In this document: piece after piece, positions 9,739 to 19,124 of the stretch
Layout of the letters: every line of letters starts with the position of its first letter
Position numbering within the stretch: the stretch's first letter is position 1
Assembly (NCBI RefSeq): GCF_010093595.1
Contig: NW_022985460.1
Coordinates: forward strand, 133,829 to 197,828
Length of the DNA: 64,000 nt
DNA from: Mytilinidion resinicola
Taxonomy: Eukaryota > Ascomycota > Dothideomycetes > Mytilinidiales > Mytilinidiaceae
Direction: 5' to 3'
Position numbers and translations under genes: made by a program
The notes under the pieces: generated by a model
Seen by the model: the letters and a program-made list of their open reading frames with translations, nothing else
Databases searched by the model: none
What the model was told of the DNA's origin: nothing

Positions 9739-11100
9739 TCAACCGATATGAATCTTGATTCTCTGGGTGACCTTCTTTCGACACATTGGACACTTTGCTC
9801 GCGTCTCTGGGACGTTCCGATGCTTAACTGGCATCTGAATATCCGCACACCACTCGCACATAACAAGATGCCCGCAAGGCACACATGCCATATTTGCAAC
9901 CTGCTGATAGCAGATCTGGCACTCTAGCTTGACCATCTTCTCCGCGTCGGTCTTCGGTTCCGGTCTGCTGTCGTTATCCAGGTGCTTGGAAGTACCGTTA
10001 TGCTCATGTTCTAGAGCAGATCTCAGTGCCGTCAGACGACGTACAGCCTCTTCTGTTCCCGCGTCCGCGTTAACCATCTGATAGAAGAAACGCTCTTGTT
10101 GTTCGTTGTGCAGTTGCTGCAATTGCTGCAGTTGCTCTAGTTGTCGTCGTTGTTCGGTGCGCAGTTGCAGGGGCTCTTGCGGCACCAAGTTCTCATTGCC
10201 AGAGGGAAGCGAGTTTGCGGCGTATTGTTCAGCTGCGTAGGATGCGAAAGATTCCAGGATATCTGGAGTTGATGGCTGCCGCCGCGTAGGCTCGTTTGGC
10301 GTTACGCTTGAAGCATTAGGATGCGGTGAGGTTGGCGGATTTGGCAAACTGGTAGCAGTGGCCCGGTCTGCTTCACGATGCGCTGCTTCCAGCCGCCGCT
10401 GCTCTTCTTCAACACGACGCGCCTCCATTCGCCGTCGATTCCACTCAAGATGACGATTGAACAGGCCTGTAATTGGACTCATGTAGTCGTCGCTTTCAAT
10501 GTCTTCGCGAGTACCCCAAACTCTTCTTGTGCGCTCGGCTGTCCACTCCGCCCTGCGTTCGCGCAACTGCTGAATTTCGAGTGACCGTTGTGGTTGAGCA
10601 GACGGTATATCAACGTCCTCTTCGTCCTCGAGGAGGCGTTCCAGTTCTTCTTCAATCGTGCGTTGAGATTCTGTGGTGCTGGCAGCTTCAGTAGACGTCG
10701 TTGCTCTCGTCGTCCTGTTGAGCGCTCTCGTTTCGTCGTTCTGTTGGCCTGTCCGGAGCTCGTTTAGTGTGAGTGGCAAGTATCCTGGGGAGACGTCTCT
10801 AAAGGGCTCGCCGACAACTGCTATGCGAGACTCAGTCCCATCTGCGGCCTTGACAATCCGATAGCCCTGGTGAAACTCGTTCCATCGATCGAGGAATTCG
10901 GACTGATCTGGGAGTTCCGGAATTCGCGTTTGAGAAAGTGCGAGAGGAGGATCTGTAGAAGCGATCCGGTTGTTCCAGAATTCTATTTTAACCCGCGTCA
11001 GCAATGTGCATTCATGGTTCGGATTGAAGACCATATCCACCTTTACAGAACCAACAGTAACTTTGCCATCGCGTGCCCCGCTGGACGAATCCAACGCCGT
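9739..11100 (-). CDS. RING-finger (C3HC4) protein, probable E3 ligase; 5' end unresolved
   Basis: About 450 aa in one long exon. The C-terminus (residues ~395-440) is a C3HC4 RING: CQIC, CVPCGH, CEWC and CPMC spaced as in IAP/MUL1-like RINGs, which recruit E2 ubiquitin enzymes. The centre is Glu/Arg rich and Gln-rich (QLEQLQQLQQLHNEQQ), probably helical. The frame has no ATG near its 5' end. It closes at a TAG (11101) that also reads as an acceptor (TACATAG), so a short upstream exon is likely. One candidate in phase is ATGGTGAATAGC at 11340-11329 with donor GTACGT; the alternative is internal Met at 11037. The substrate is unknown. It lies on the minus strand, facing away from the Nudix gene. 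Confidence 0.75.
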   Translation of the reverse strand, partial: TALDSSSGARDGKVTVGSVKVDMVFNPNHECTLLTRVKIEFWNNRIASTDPPLALSQTRIPELPDQSEFLDRWNEFHQGYRIVKAADGTESRIAVVGEPFRDVSPGYLPLTLNELRTGQQNDETRALNRTTRATTSTEAASTTESQRTIEEELERLLEDEEDVDIPSAQPQRSLEIQQLRERRAEWTAERTRRVWGTREDIESDDYMSPITGLFNRHLEWNRRRMEARRVEEEQRRLEAAHREADRATATSLPNPPTSPHPNASSVTPNEPTRRQPSTPDILESFASYAAEQYAANSLPSGNENLVPQEPLQLRTEQRRQLEQLQQLQQLHNEQQERFFYQMVNADAGTEEAVRRLTALRSALEHEHNGTSKHLDNDSRPEPKTDAEKMVKLECQICYQQVANMACVPCGHLVMCEWCADIQMPVKHRNVPETRAKCPMCRKKVTQRIKIHIG

Positions 11101-11660
11101 CTATGTACACTGAGTAAGAACTCGAGTGGTGTCGTTCGTCGGCACAGGCGCAGCAATTCGGTGTGGATGTCAATCGGCAGGACGTGGCTAGTTTGTGAGG
11201 GCAGTGTTCCGCCAGTTGTGGCATGTCACCTGTGAGGGTGCCCATGGCGACGATGGATGATGCGAGAACAGTTTAATAGGTTCGGATGACGAGTTATATA
11301 TTCAAGGCTTGTATTAAGCAAGACGTACGCTATTCACCATGGTTCGATTAGTCGTGAATCATGTCTTACGAGAAGGATGAGCATCGAGAATAGAGCAGAG
11401 GGTTCCAAAATGAGCCCCAAGGCTATACTGCTCAACGTTTTTCGAGCTGTCAATGATTCGTGAAATTGACTGCGGTTGTTGCTGAGAAATGCAGAGGAGG
11501 AGGGGTGAAGTCGACGATCCTTTGTAGCTCGTCGGACATCAGGCCGCTAGCTCCACAGCCTCCAAAACGGCACGCACCCGTGGCACCCTTCACCACCCAC
11601 AGCTCCACCGCATCAGCCCATGGCAGGCATCCATAACGCACTCGACACTACAAAGCCTCC
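11101..11660. other. Divergent intergenic region, RING and Nudix genes
   Basis: 560 bp holding the unresolved 5' exon or leader of the RING gene and the promoter of the plus-strand Nudix gene. No element copy was found. Confidence 0.5.
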
Positions 11661-12674
11661 ATGCTTCCTCGACTGCGGCTGACTCTCGCACATCTCTCTC
11701 GACGGCCTTCAAATACAGCATTCTCCACAATCAGAACAACTTCTGCCAGAATGTCGACCTTCAACCTGCCCAACGCAACACCACCAATTCCAGTGGCACT
11801 GCCTTCGAACCTACCACAAGAAGCCCTCCTCTCGTTTCCAGCCTTCAAGAATTGGCTTGCCACGCTGCAACATTCCTTATCGCTCCAGAGCAACAAGTCA
11901 CACACCTTCCACGCGAATCCCTACGCCCTCAAGAGTATCGAGGTTCAGGCCGTCGATTGGTTTGGGAAGAGACCAGGCTTTATCAAGCTGCAGGCAAAGG
12001 TAGAGAATGACAAGGGCGAGAGTCTGCCTGGGGCTGTGTTCTTGAGGGGAGGTAGTGTAGCTATGCTGGTACGTGGCGCCATGTGGAGCTCTATATCGTC
12101 AACTATCCATCCACTATCGCTATACCATCCAATGAAATACTAATCTGGTACTCTCCCTCCGTAGCTCATTCTTCAACCCGACGATGTTTCCACCGACACC
12201 GAGAAAGACAAACACGTCCTCTTGACCGTTCAACCCCGAATCGCAGCCGGATCTCTCGAACTCATCGAACTACCCGCAGGCATGCTAGACGACGGCACCT
12301 TCTCTGGAACTGCTGCTAAGGAAATACAAGAGGAGACCGGGTTGGAGGTCCCAGAATCTGAACTCGTCAATATGACGGAGCTGGCTTCAGCATCAACCTC
12401 CAGCTCCAACGGTGTCGAGAGGCTACAAACTGCCATGTATCCTTCGCCAGGCGCATGCGACGAGTTCATCGCGCTCTTCTTACACCAGAAGCGCATCCCT
12501 CGATCCCAACTTGACGAGTTCCGTGGCAAGCTAACCGGCCTGCGTGACGAAGGAGAGAAGATAACCCTGAAATTGGTGAGGCTGGAAGACCTGTGGCGTG
12601 AGAGTGGACGGGACGCGAAGGCCCTGGCAGCTTGGGCGATGTACCAGGGATTACGAGGAGAGGGCAAGGTCTAG
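11661..12674 (+). CDS. Nudix hydrolase, NUDX14/ADP-sugar diphosphatase type, likely mitochondrial
   Basis: Exons 11661-12068 and 12165-12674 (intron donor GTACGT, acceptor CCGTAG) give 305 aa. The first ~30 residues (MLPRLRLTLAHLSRRP...) are basic and hydroxylated, like a mitochondrial presequence; a second ATG at residue 31 could give a cytosolic form. The Nudix box is GMLDDGTFSGTAAKEIQEET followed by GL: the KE-x-x-EE-x-G core is intact, but the first Glu of the classical box is Thr and Arg is Lys, as tolerated in the ADP-glucose/ADP-ribose branch. The expected reaction is Mg-dependent hydrolysis of a nucleoside-diphosphate sugar to sugar phosphate and AMP. A ~215-bp inverted-repeat element begins only about 16 bp after the stop codon. 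Confidence 0.85.
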
Positions 12675-12689
12675 TATGAGTGTCTAAAC

Positions 12690-12905
12690 ACAAGTTTGTG
12701 CACACCTGCTCACCACTGTCTGGGGTGCTTTGGCGCATTATAAGATATCTGGATGAGATGTAAAAGTCTAGAGAGTGCGAATTTAAGCGATTCCAAACGC
12801 TTCCCATCAACCTGCGTCGCCGTTGCTCGGGGAGCTTCAACGTGTTATCAGAATGTAGCAAGAGGGCTCGAAATCTAACGCAAAGGTGAGTGCACAAACT
12901 TATGC
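12690..12905 (+). mobile_element. ~215-bp inverted-repeat (MITE-like) element
   Basis: The left end CAAGTTTGTGCACACCTGCT is mirrored by the right end AGGTGAGTGCACAAACTT (inverted complement AAGTTTGTGCACTCACCT). Inside are a second core copy near 12808-12850 (CGCCGTTGCTCGGGGAGCTTC) and no coding capacity. It lies in the immediate 3' region of the Nudix gene. The target-site duplication cannot be fixed by eye. Confidence 0.7.
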
Positions 12906-13249
12906 CCTAGTGCTGTACACTACCTCCATCCAGCCGCAGGAAATATGCGGCAAATCAGCCCAGTGTCATGAGGGAATGGTGCAGTCAGAACATGTCAGGC
13001 ACATGATGTCCAAACATCTTATCGCTGTTGGAGTAAATGGGACCGAGGTCCTTTCGAGCGTGGGATCGGTGTTGCTACCTTTGTACCCTGAAAAACTTCC
13101 TCCTCCGACATGCCCATAACGGCGTCTATATCCCTCCCAAGCTTGCTCGTGCCTCTCCCACCACCCAAGCTATTTAGAGTCAAAGCAAAACCGCTTGATT
13201 GATTCCAGGTTAGCGCTTTCGTGCCGCTCGGGTGGTCCCCCGCACAATA

Positions 13250-13334
13250 CCCCGGAGCCCCAGACGATCCCCAGCTTTTCGCACTGTTTTGTCCCGAGGG
13301 CGAAGCACGGGGTAGGCGGGCTAGTGCTCTGGGG
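13250..13334. promoter_or_regulatory. Cluster of four CreA-like sites (SYGGRG) upstream of the sugar permease
   Basis: The hexamers CCCCGG (13250-13255), CCCCAG (13258-13263 and 13269-13274) and CTGGGG (13329-13334) all fit the SYGGRG consensus of the carbon-catabolite repressor CreA on one strand or the other. They lie 105-190 bp before the ATG and just upstream of a GTATAAGG TATA-like box (~13336). This spacing would suit glucose repression of the adjacent permease. Binding is inferred, not shown. Confidence 0.5.
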
Positions 13335-13439
13335 AGTATAAGGGCGTTACCTTCACTGAATATCAGAATTCTTCAGGCTTATTCTTCCATCAATATCTTC
13401 ATCAAATTTCGTGAGCTTCGTCAATTCTAAACAGCAAAC

Positions 13440-15152
13440 ATGGGCATTTGGAAACGAAAGATTGTCGTCGACGACAATGCCATCACTGAAGGATCCGGCC
13501 TGACACTCAGACAATCACTATTACCTTGTGGTCTTGGTATGCCCTTCTATTCAATAAACGTATTCTATTTACTGACCACGTACGCTCTCAGTAACGATTC
13601 TCTTCTTCCTCTGGGGCTTCGCCTACGGTCTTCTCGACGTTCTCAACTCTCATTTCCAATCCACCCTCAACATCAGCGCAAGCAAAGCCTCTGGACTCTC
13701 AGCCGCCTATTTCGGTGCCTACTTCCTTTGCCCCTTGACAATATCTGGTTGGATCCTCCGCCGCTATGGTTTCCGCGTAACCTTTATGATTGGTACCTTC
13801 CCTAATCCTCCCACTCAAACCACCATCTAACACTACCTCAGGCCTCGCCATCCTAGCAGTCGGTTGCCTCCTCTTCTGGCCATCAGGCATAAAAGCCTCC
13901 TTTGGCGGTTTCTGCGGCAGCATGTTCGTCGTCGGCGCGGGCCTCTCAACCCTCGAAACCGGCGCCGATAACTTCCTCTCCATATGTGGACCCCCTCGCT
14001 ACTCCGAGATCCGCCTCAACATTGCACAAGGCGTGCAAGGCGTCGGATCCTTCGTCGCACCACTTCTGGCATCCCGTGTGTTCTTCGCGAAGACGGTAAA
14101 CACGGCGCAGGGGCTCAAGAACGTGCAGTGGGTGTACTTGGGCGTAGCGTGCTTTGTCGCGTTGCTGATTATACTGTTCTATCTTGCGCCGATGCCTGAG
14201 GTCACTGATGCGGATATGAATATCCAGGAGGAGGATATTGCGGGCGAGGATGTTGGGCCATTCAGGAAGCAGTATAACCTCTTCTTTGGGGTGTGGTCGC
14301 AGTTTTGCTATGTAAGTCTCTTCCATCTCTATCAAACCTCATCAACGCATTCTAACGTATCAAAGGTCGGTGCCCAAGTGGCAGTTGCGAATTACTTTAT
14401 CAACTTCTGCCAAGAAGCCGGATACACGCCAGCGATGTCATGTAGGCCATCCCCTTCCCTGCTCATAACATCCATCACTTCCAGACCATCACCCGTACTA
14501 ACACCACTCAAGCCAACCTTCTCGCCGTCGGCCAAGGCACGTACGCCTTCATGCGTTTCGTGACCGCCGCCCTCATGACTATGCGTGCCTTCAAACCTCG
14601 CTTCATCATGGCCCTTTACCTAGGGCTGTGCTTCATCTTCGGTCTCGCGGCTGTTCTAACCCATGGGAAGACCAGCGTGTCGATGCTGATTCTCGTTTTG
14701 TGCTTTGAGAGCGTAAGTCATCCCCTTCTCCAACCTCGCTTGAACTTTCCCTCCTCCCTAATCTCGTTCCCCCATGCTGACGCGACCATGATCAGGCCTG
14801 CTTCGCGACAATATTCACCCTTGCCCTGCGCGGGCTAGGCCGACACACCAAAATCGGCGGCAGTATGCTCGTCGCCGCGATATCAGGCGGAGCGGCTATC
14901 CCGCCAATGACGGGGGCTGTGGCAACTCATACTGGCAACTTCCACACCGCTATGGCTATCCCAACCTCGTTCTACGTCCTCGCGTGGGTGTTTCCAGTCT
15001 ACGCCAACTTCTTTAATGCGAAGAGTTTGGATGGGCATCGTTCTACTGATCTGAACATTACGGCACCGGGCATTGGGAAAGAGGAGGAGCTAGAGAAGGG
15101 TGGAGAGGAAAGGCAGGAAAGGGTGGAAGTGAGCGCTGGAGAGAAGATGTGA
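13440..15152 (+). CDS. MFS sugar permease, L-fucose permease (FucP/FHS) family
   Basis: Six exons (13440-13536, 13592-13792, 13842-14311, 14366-14441, 14513-14712, 14796-15152) give 466 aa, near the family's usual ~430-470. All introns are GT..AG; the fourth acceptor (14512) follows a TACTAAC branch point and avoids an earlier AG that would give a stop. The protein shows about 12 hydrophobic segments; early segments include FFLWGFAYGLLDVLNSHFQ, an FHS-family hallmark with Asp/Asn in TM1, and GLSTLETGADNFLSICGP in the first half. The last ~40 residues are hydrophilic and Glu rich. It is expected to be a plasma-membrane proton symporter for fucose, galactose or a related sugar; the substrate is inferred. 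The upstream CreA-like cluster suggests repression by glucose. Confidence 0.88.
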
Positions 15153-15301
15153 AATGAGAGGGGTATGATTGGGTAAGGCAAGGGTTGGGATGTATCGATC
15201 AAAGGAGTTTGAAGAATGGCATGGATAGCGGTTTGGTGGTTCTGTGGCCATTTCATCATCTACTTTTACCTGCTTCAAGTATGACAGTGCCTTGCTGAAT
15301 T

Positions 15302-15495
15302 TTGGGTACACTTGCTCACCACCGTTGGAGGTGCTTCGGCGCATTCTAAAAGTCTTGATAAGATGTAAAGTCCCTGAGAGCATGAATCGGAGGAATGTCG
15401 TGCGCTGACAGTGGGTCTACTTGTCCTTGTTTGTGGTGCTTTCAGCGCTTCATCATAAATCGAGACGAGATCAAAAAGGGCTTGCCCAAACTCGC
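15302..15495 (+). repeat. Dispersed element, two linked cores
   Basis: The first core reads GGGTACACTTGCTCACCACC then GTTGGAGGTGCTTCGGCGC. The second reads GGTCTACTTGTCCTTGTTTG then TGGTGCTTTCAGCGC. The segment ends in AGGGCTTGCCCAAAC, partly inverse to the left TTTGGGTACACTTGC. The layout resembles the element at 12690-12905, in the 3' flank of the preceding gene. Confidence 0.6.
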
Positions 15496-15714
15496 GTCTG
15501 TATTAGAATAAAAGTGGTGCTTCAAGATTCATGCATCCATTTCCTCGTACAAAAAGCAGATGGTCGTGATACCAGCGTATGAACTAAGGTCAATCTCAAA
15601 GTCTAGTATACAGATCCCGATGATTAACTTACAGGAATATACCTCCCGAGGTCGACATGTGCTGTATTGGTGTAAATCACGTGACGAAACCTCTTTACGC
15701 GCATCGACGACAAA

Positions 15715-15720
15715 ACGCGT
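15715..15720. promoter_or_regulatory. ACGCGT (MCB-type) box upstream of the RFC gene
   Basis: A perfect palindromic ACGCGT lies 46 bp before the ATG of the clamp-loader gene. In yeasts this hexamer is bound by MBF and drives G1/S expression of replication genes; use in this organism is inferred. Confidence 0.45.
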
Positions 15721-15765
15721 CTCCTTCCACTCAACACCACCGAAACTCACAACGCCACCCACGAA

Positions 15766-17115
15766 ATGGCATTGCTTGTCGACAAGCACCGTCCTCGGAC
15801 CCTCGAGGCCCTGACATACCACCCCGACCTATCCGCGCGCCTGAAATCCCTCGTAAGCTCTCCCCTCCGTCCGCCTCCATCTATACCCCCAGACAACACT
15901 CTAATGCCTCACTCACAGGCCCAAAGCGGCGATTTCCCCCACCTCCTCGTCTACGGCCCCTCGGGTGCGGGCAAAAAAACCCGCATCGTCGCGACCCTCA
16001 AAGAGCTGTACGGGCCCGGCGTCGAAAAGATAAAAATCGACGCGCGCGTCTTCCAAACCACGTCGAACCGCAAGCTCGAATTCAACATTGTTTCCTCGGT
16101 CTACCACCTCGAGATCACGCCCTCAGACGTCGGAAATTACGACCGCGTGGTGGTTCAAGATCTGTTGAAGGAGGTGGCGCAGACGCAGCAGGTGGACCTG
16201 GGCGCGAAGCAGCGGTTCAAGGTGGTGGTGATCAACGAGGCGGACCATTTGACGAGGGATGCGCAGGCCGCGTTGCGGCGGACGATGGAAAAGTACAGTC
16301 CTAATTTGAGACTGATTCTGTTGGCGAATAGTACGAGTAATATTATTGCGCCGATTCGGAGTCGGACGCTGTTGGTGCGGGTGGCGGCGCCGAGTGAGGG
16401 GGAGATTTGCGAGGTGTTGAAGACGGTGGGGAGGAAGGAGGGGTATAAAGAGGTGGAGAGTTTGAATGGGAGGATTGCGAAGGAGAGTGGGAGGAATTTG
16501 AGAAGGGCTTTGTTGATGTTTGAGGCGGTGCATGCGCAAAAGTGGGTGATGCTAGTATCTTCAATTCGCAAAGCACTGCTAATATTGGACTACAGCGAAG
16601 CTATTACAGACAAGACGCCTATACCTCCACCAGACTGGGAGGCCCTGATCGCGCAGATTGCAGACGATATCATACAGGAGAGGAGTCCGGCGAGGTTGCT
16701 GCAAGTGAGGGCGAAGCTATACGATCTTTTGACACATTGTATACCACCTGCTACCATCTTGAAGGTCCGTACTCTTTGCAACTCTCACGCACTTGCGCAG
16801 CTGACTTCTATCTAGACGTTGACGTGGAAACTTCTTCCAAAAACCGATGACGACTTAAAACCAGACGTCATCAAATGGGCAGCATTTTACGAGCACAGAA
16901 TTCGTATGGGCAGCGTAAGCCACTACCTTTGTATCCTCCGATCGTGAAGCTTCTTTGGGCTAATTAGATACGCAGAAAGTGATATTCCACCTCGAAGCCT
17001 TCGTCGCGAAGTATATGCGGCTGTACGAAAGGTATCGCATTAACTCAATTCCTCCTTTCCACATGATCTCTGCTAACTCCCTCCTAGCCATCTCATGGGC
17101 GTCGACTTCGACTGA
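15766..17115 (+). CDS. RFC5: Replication factor C subunit, yeast Rfc5 / human RFC3 (38 kDa) type
   Basis: Six exons (15766-15852, 15919-16541, 16596-16764, 16816-16914, 16976-17031, 17088-17115) encode 353 aa, matching the ~354 aa of yeast Rfc5. It starts MALLVDKHRPRTLEAL and contains a P-loop with GPSGAGKKT, a Walker-B-like VVINEAD (degenerate DExx, as in this subunit), AQAALRRTMEKYS and the arginine-finger motif IAPIRSRTLL. It ends HLMGVDFD after a 28-base last exon. RFC loads PCNA onto primer ends in an ATP-driven pentamer and also joins Rad24, Ctf18 and Elg1 loaders. Two introns (15853-15918 and 16542-16595) are stop-free multiples of three, so the unspliced frame looks deceptively continuous. 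Confidence 0.95.
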
Positions 17116-17799
17116 ACGATTGACATACGGCATGACATTGCATGGACGAGAACGAGCAAACGGGCGTTTCGGCGATCAAATGTCTTATGGAAATATCATG
17201 TACCCCTTGTGCCTCTACTTACGAGGTTCAACATGTTTTGGCGTTGCTGTACCTTTTTAGACACCCGACGATGCGTCATCGACGTCATATCGGGTCAACG
17301 AACCCTTAGTCTCAACGCGAACTTCGCGATTCAACATTACAACCGCGTACTGCACAGCTGCAATTGAAATGTCTACCAATCTCTCTCCTCTAAGCAATAA
17401 AACTGAAACGCGATAATGGCAGACAAGCTCATGGACATAGAGCCCGGCGGGGAAAACACGCAGTACTGCACCGCTCAACAATCGCCCTACTCTACTCTCC
17501 CGCTCTAATAACTCTACGCAGATACGAATCAATTAAGGAATTCACAAAGCCGCATAAGAAAGAGAGCGGGCAATTAGGCGGTTAGCTACCTCCCGTCCTC
17601 ACTACATCCTCACTACATCCTCATCTCTTCCCACTCCTATCTACACCCCAGCTATATAAACTCCACCGCACCCTCCAAAAACGCATACTCGAACGTCTTG
17701 GCTATTCTCCGTTCTACATTCCCTAGTCCGTTGCCTAACCTCTACACCCTTCTACCCTCGTTCCCATATCTCGACTTCTCAACGCGGTTCACTTCCTAA
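17116..17799. other. Intergenic with TATA-like box
   Basis: There is no recognisable gene; a 91-codon frame on the minus strand (17257-17532) has no family features. A TATATAAA box at about 17652-17659 precedes the small reading frame that follows. Confidence 0.4.
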
Positions 17800-17808
17800 C
17801 CCTCCCCA

Positions 17809-18066
17809 GACCCCACCGACACCTCCACTACTCAATCCACCACCGACAAATCCGCCCCCAACTCCGCCGGCATCACGCCCGCCGCCAAGATCCGCTACGG
17901 GCAAGCGCTGCAAGAGGGCGGCATGGGCGGGCAGACGGAGGGCGGGTTAGCCTCCAACACGTCTACATCCGCCGGCGGGGCGCGAGAGGCGGAGGACGAA
18001 AAGAGCGGGAACGGGGGCGCGAGGGCGGCGCAGGGGTATGGGAGCGGAAGCGGGGTTGGGGGATGA
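17809..18066 (+). pseudogene. Small Gly/Ser-rich conserved reading frame lacking a visible start
   Basis: The frame is open from just after a TAA (17797) to TGA 18066 and encodes ...AGITPAAKIRYGQALQEGGM, then GGQTEGG and a GGAREAEDEKSGNGG tail ending GYGSGSGVGG. The KIRYGQ..QEGGMGGQTEG pattern resembles a family of small fungal hypothetical proteins. A CTAAC branch point and CCCCAG acceptor (17804-17809) suggest an upstream exon, yet no ATG in usable phase occurs between 17600 and 17809. The first in-frame ATG is internal (17923). It is a gene with a missed tiny exon or non-AUG start, or a copy that lost its start. The TATATAAA at 17652 argues it is or was transcribed. Confidence 0.45.
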
Positions 18067-18316
18067 TTTGGAAGGTAGAGATAGAGGTGAGGGGGGGAGG
18101 GAGATTGGGGGAGATGAGCGAGAGGTAAAGGGAGGGCGAAGATTGGGGTGGGGGTGGGATTAAGTGAAATAGCAGCAATTCCAAGCTATGTAGCATGCGG
18201 AGGATCCGGCTATATGGAGTGCAATTGAAGGACAAAGGTTCAGAAGCAGTCTGTGCCAGTCATCGCCGTGTGCGGAATCATTCAATTTTGCTCAACCCAA
18301 ACTCGGCTTCAGCTTG

Positions 18317-18358
18317 ATTTTTTTTGGGATTTTTTTTGGGATTTTTTTTGGGATTTTT
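18317..18358 (+). repeat. Tandem repeat, 12-bp unit A-T8-G3
   Basis: Three complete units of ATTTTTTTTGGG and a partial fourth follow each other without interruption. The array is not part of a reading frame. Confidence 0.9.
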
Positions 18359-18373
18359 GAAAAAGTACAAATG

Positions 18374-18609
18374 GGAGTCAGTCCCGCGATTTAACACTCG
18401 CTTTTGCCACGTTTTGGGAAGAGAGCAAGAATTAAGACCTTAGGATCAGTGTTTTTTTGAGCGATGCCGAGCTGTTGTCAGCGGTGTCAGCGGGAGCCAG
18501 TCCGTTCCGATTTGTGCTCGATTTTGACATGCTAGTTAAAAGAGACTAGGACAGCGGTAGTAAGAAGGGACACACGTAAGCCAGTCCGTGTGATTCGCGC
18601 TCGAGTCTG
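18374..18609 (+). repeat. Three spaced degenerate repeats
   Basis: GAGTCAGTCCCGCGATTT..CACTCGCTTTTG, GAGCCAGTCCGTTCCGATTT..GCTCGATTTTG and AAGCCAGTCCGTGTGATT..GCTCGAGTCTG are clearly related 33-37 bp segments spaced about 117 and 86 bp apart on the same strand. Their nature is unknown. Confidence 0.55.
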
Positions 18610-19124
18610 TTATACTATTTGTGTGTTGCTGAAATCAAGTCATAAGAAGTAGGCTGATTTGGTTGCTTTGCTCTTCTTCTTGTTTCACTGTCCACGTTGC
18701 ATTCACCGCATAGTCATGATGAAGTACACACGCCAGATTCGATTCCAAGGTATCTCCAAATGCAGCACCACTAAACTAGAAACAACAATTCAGAAGGAGT
18801 GTTTTACAACACGTGAACCCCGTGACCTCTTTCCCACCCATCCAATGCCCTCTCTCTCCAAGAACCGCTCAATCTTCAGTTATACAGAAGGTAATGCAAA
18901 AACAAAGGGGTATGATGAAACCGTACACAATCCATCCGTCCGTCCAGCCCAGAAATCTAAATGTGAGAAAAAGAGGGTATAACGCCATCATGATAGAGCC
19001 CTATAGGCAAAGAAAAAGGAGATAGAAAACAAAGGTAATAAGTCTCTTCCAAGCGAGAGTTGTTCCAGAGCCCACGCTTTATCGGCCATAATGTCGTCAA
19101 TCGCTCAGTGTTTTCGTATAGGGC

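Larger units (their letters stand above)
15153..15765. other. Intergenic with two repeat-element copies
   Basis: The 3' flank of the permease carries two same-strand core copies (15302-15360 and 15413-15451). The right part is the promoter of the RFC gene, including an ACGCGT box. Confidence 0.6.
18067..19124. other. Intergenic with low-complexity and degenerate repeats
   Basis: About 1 kb without a credible gene. It contains the A-T8-G3 tandem array (18317-18358) and three spaced imperfect repeats of GGGAGYCAGTCC followed by an ACTCG/GCTCG segment (18374-18410, 18491-18528, 18577-18609). Confidence 0.55.

Noticed and set aside
17257..17532. 91-codon minus-strand frame after the RFC gene
   Set aside because: No conserved motif, no promoter or neighbour context; length is within chance for this GC content.
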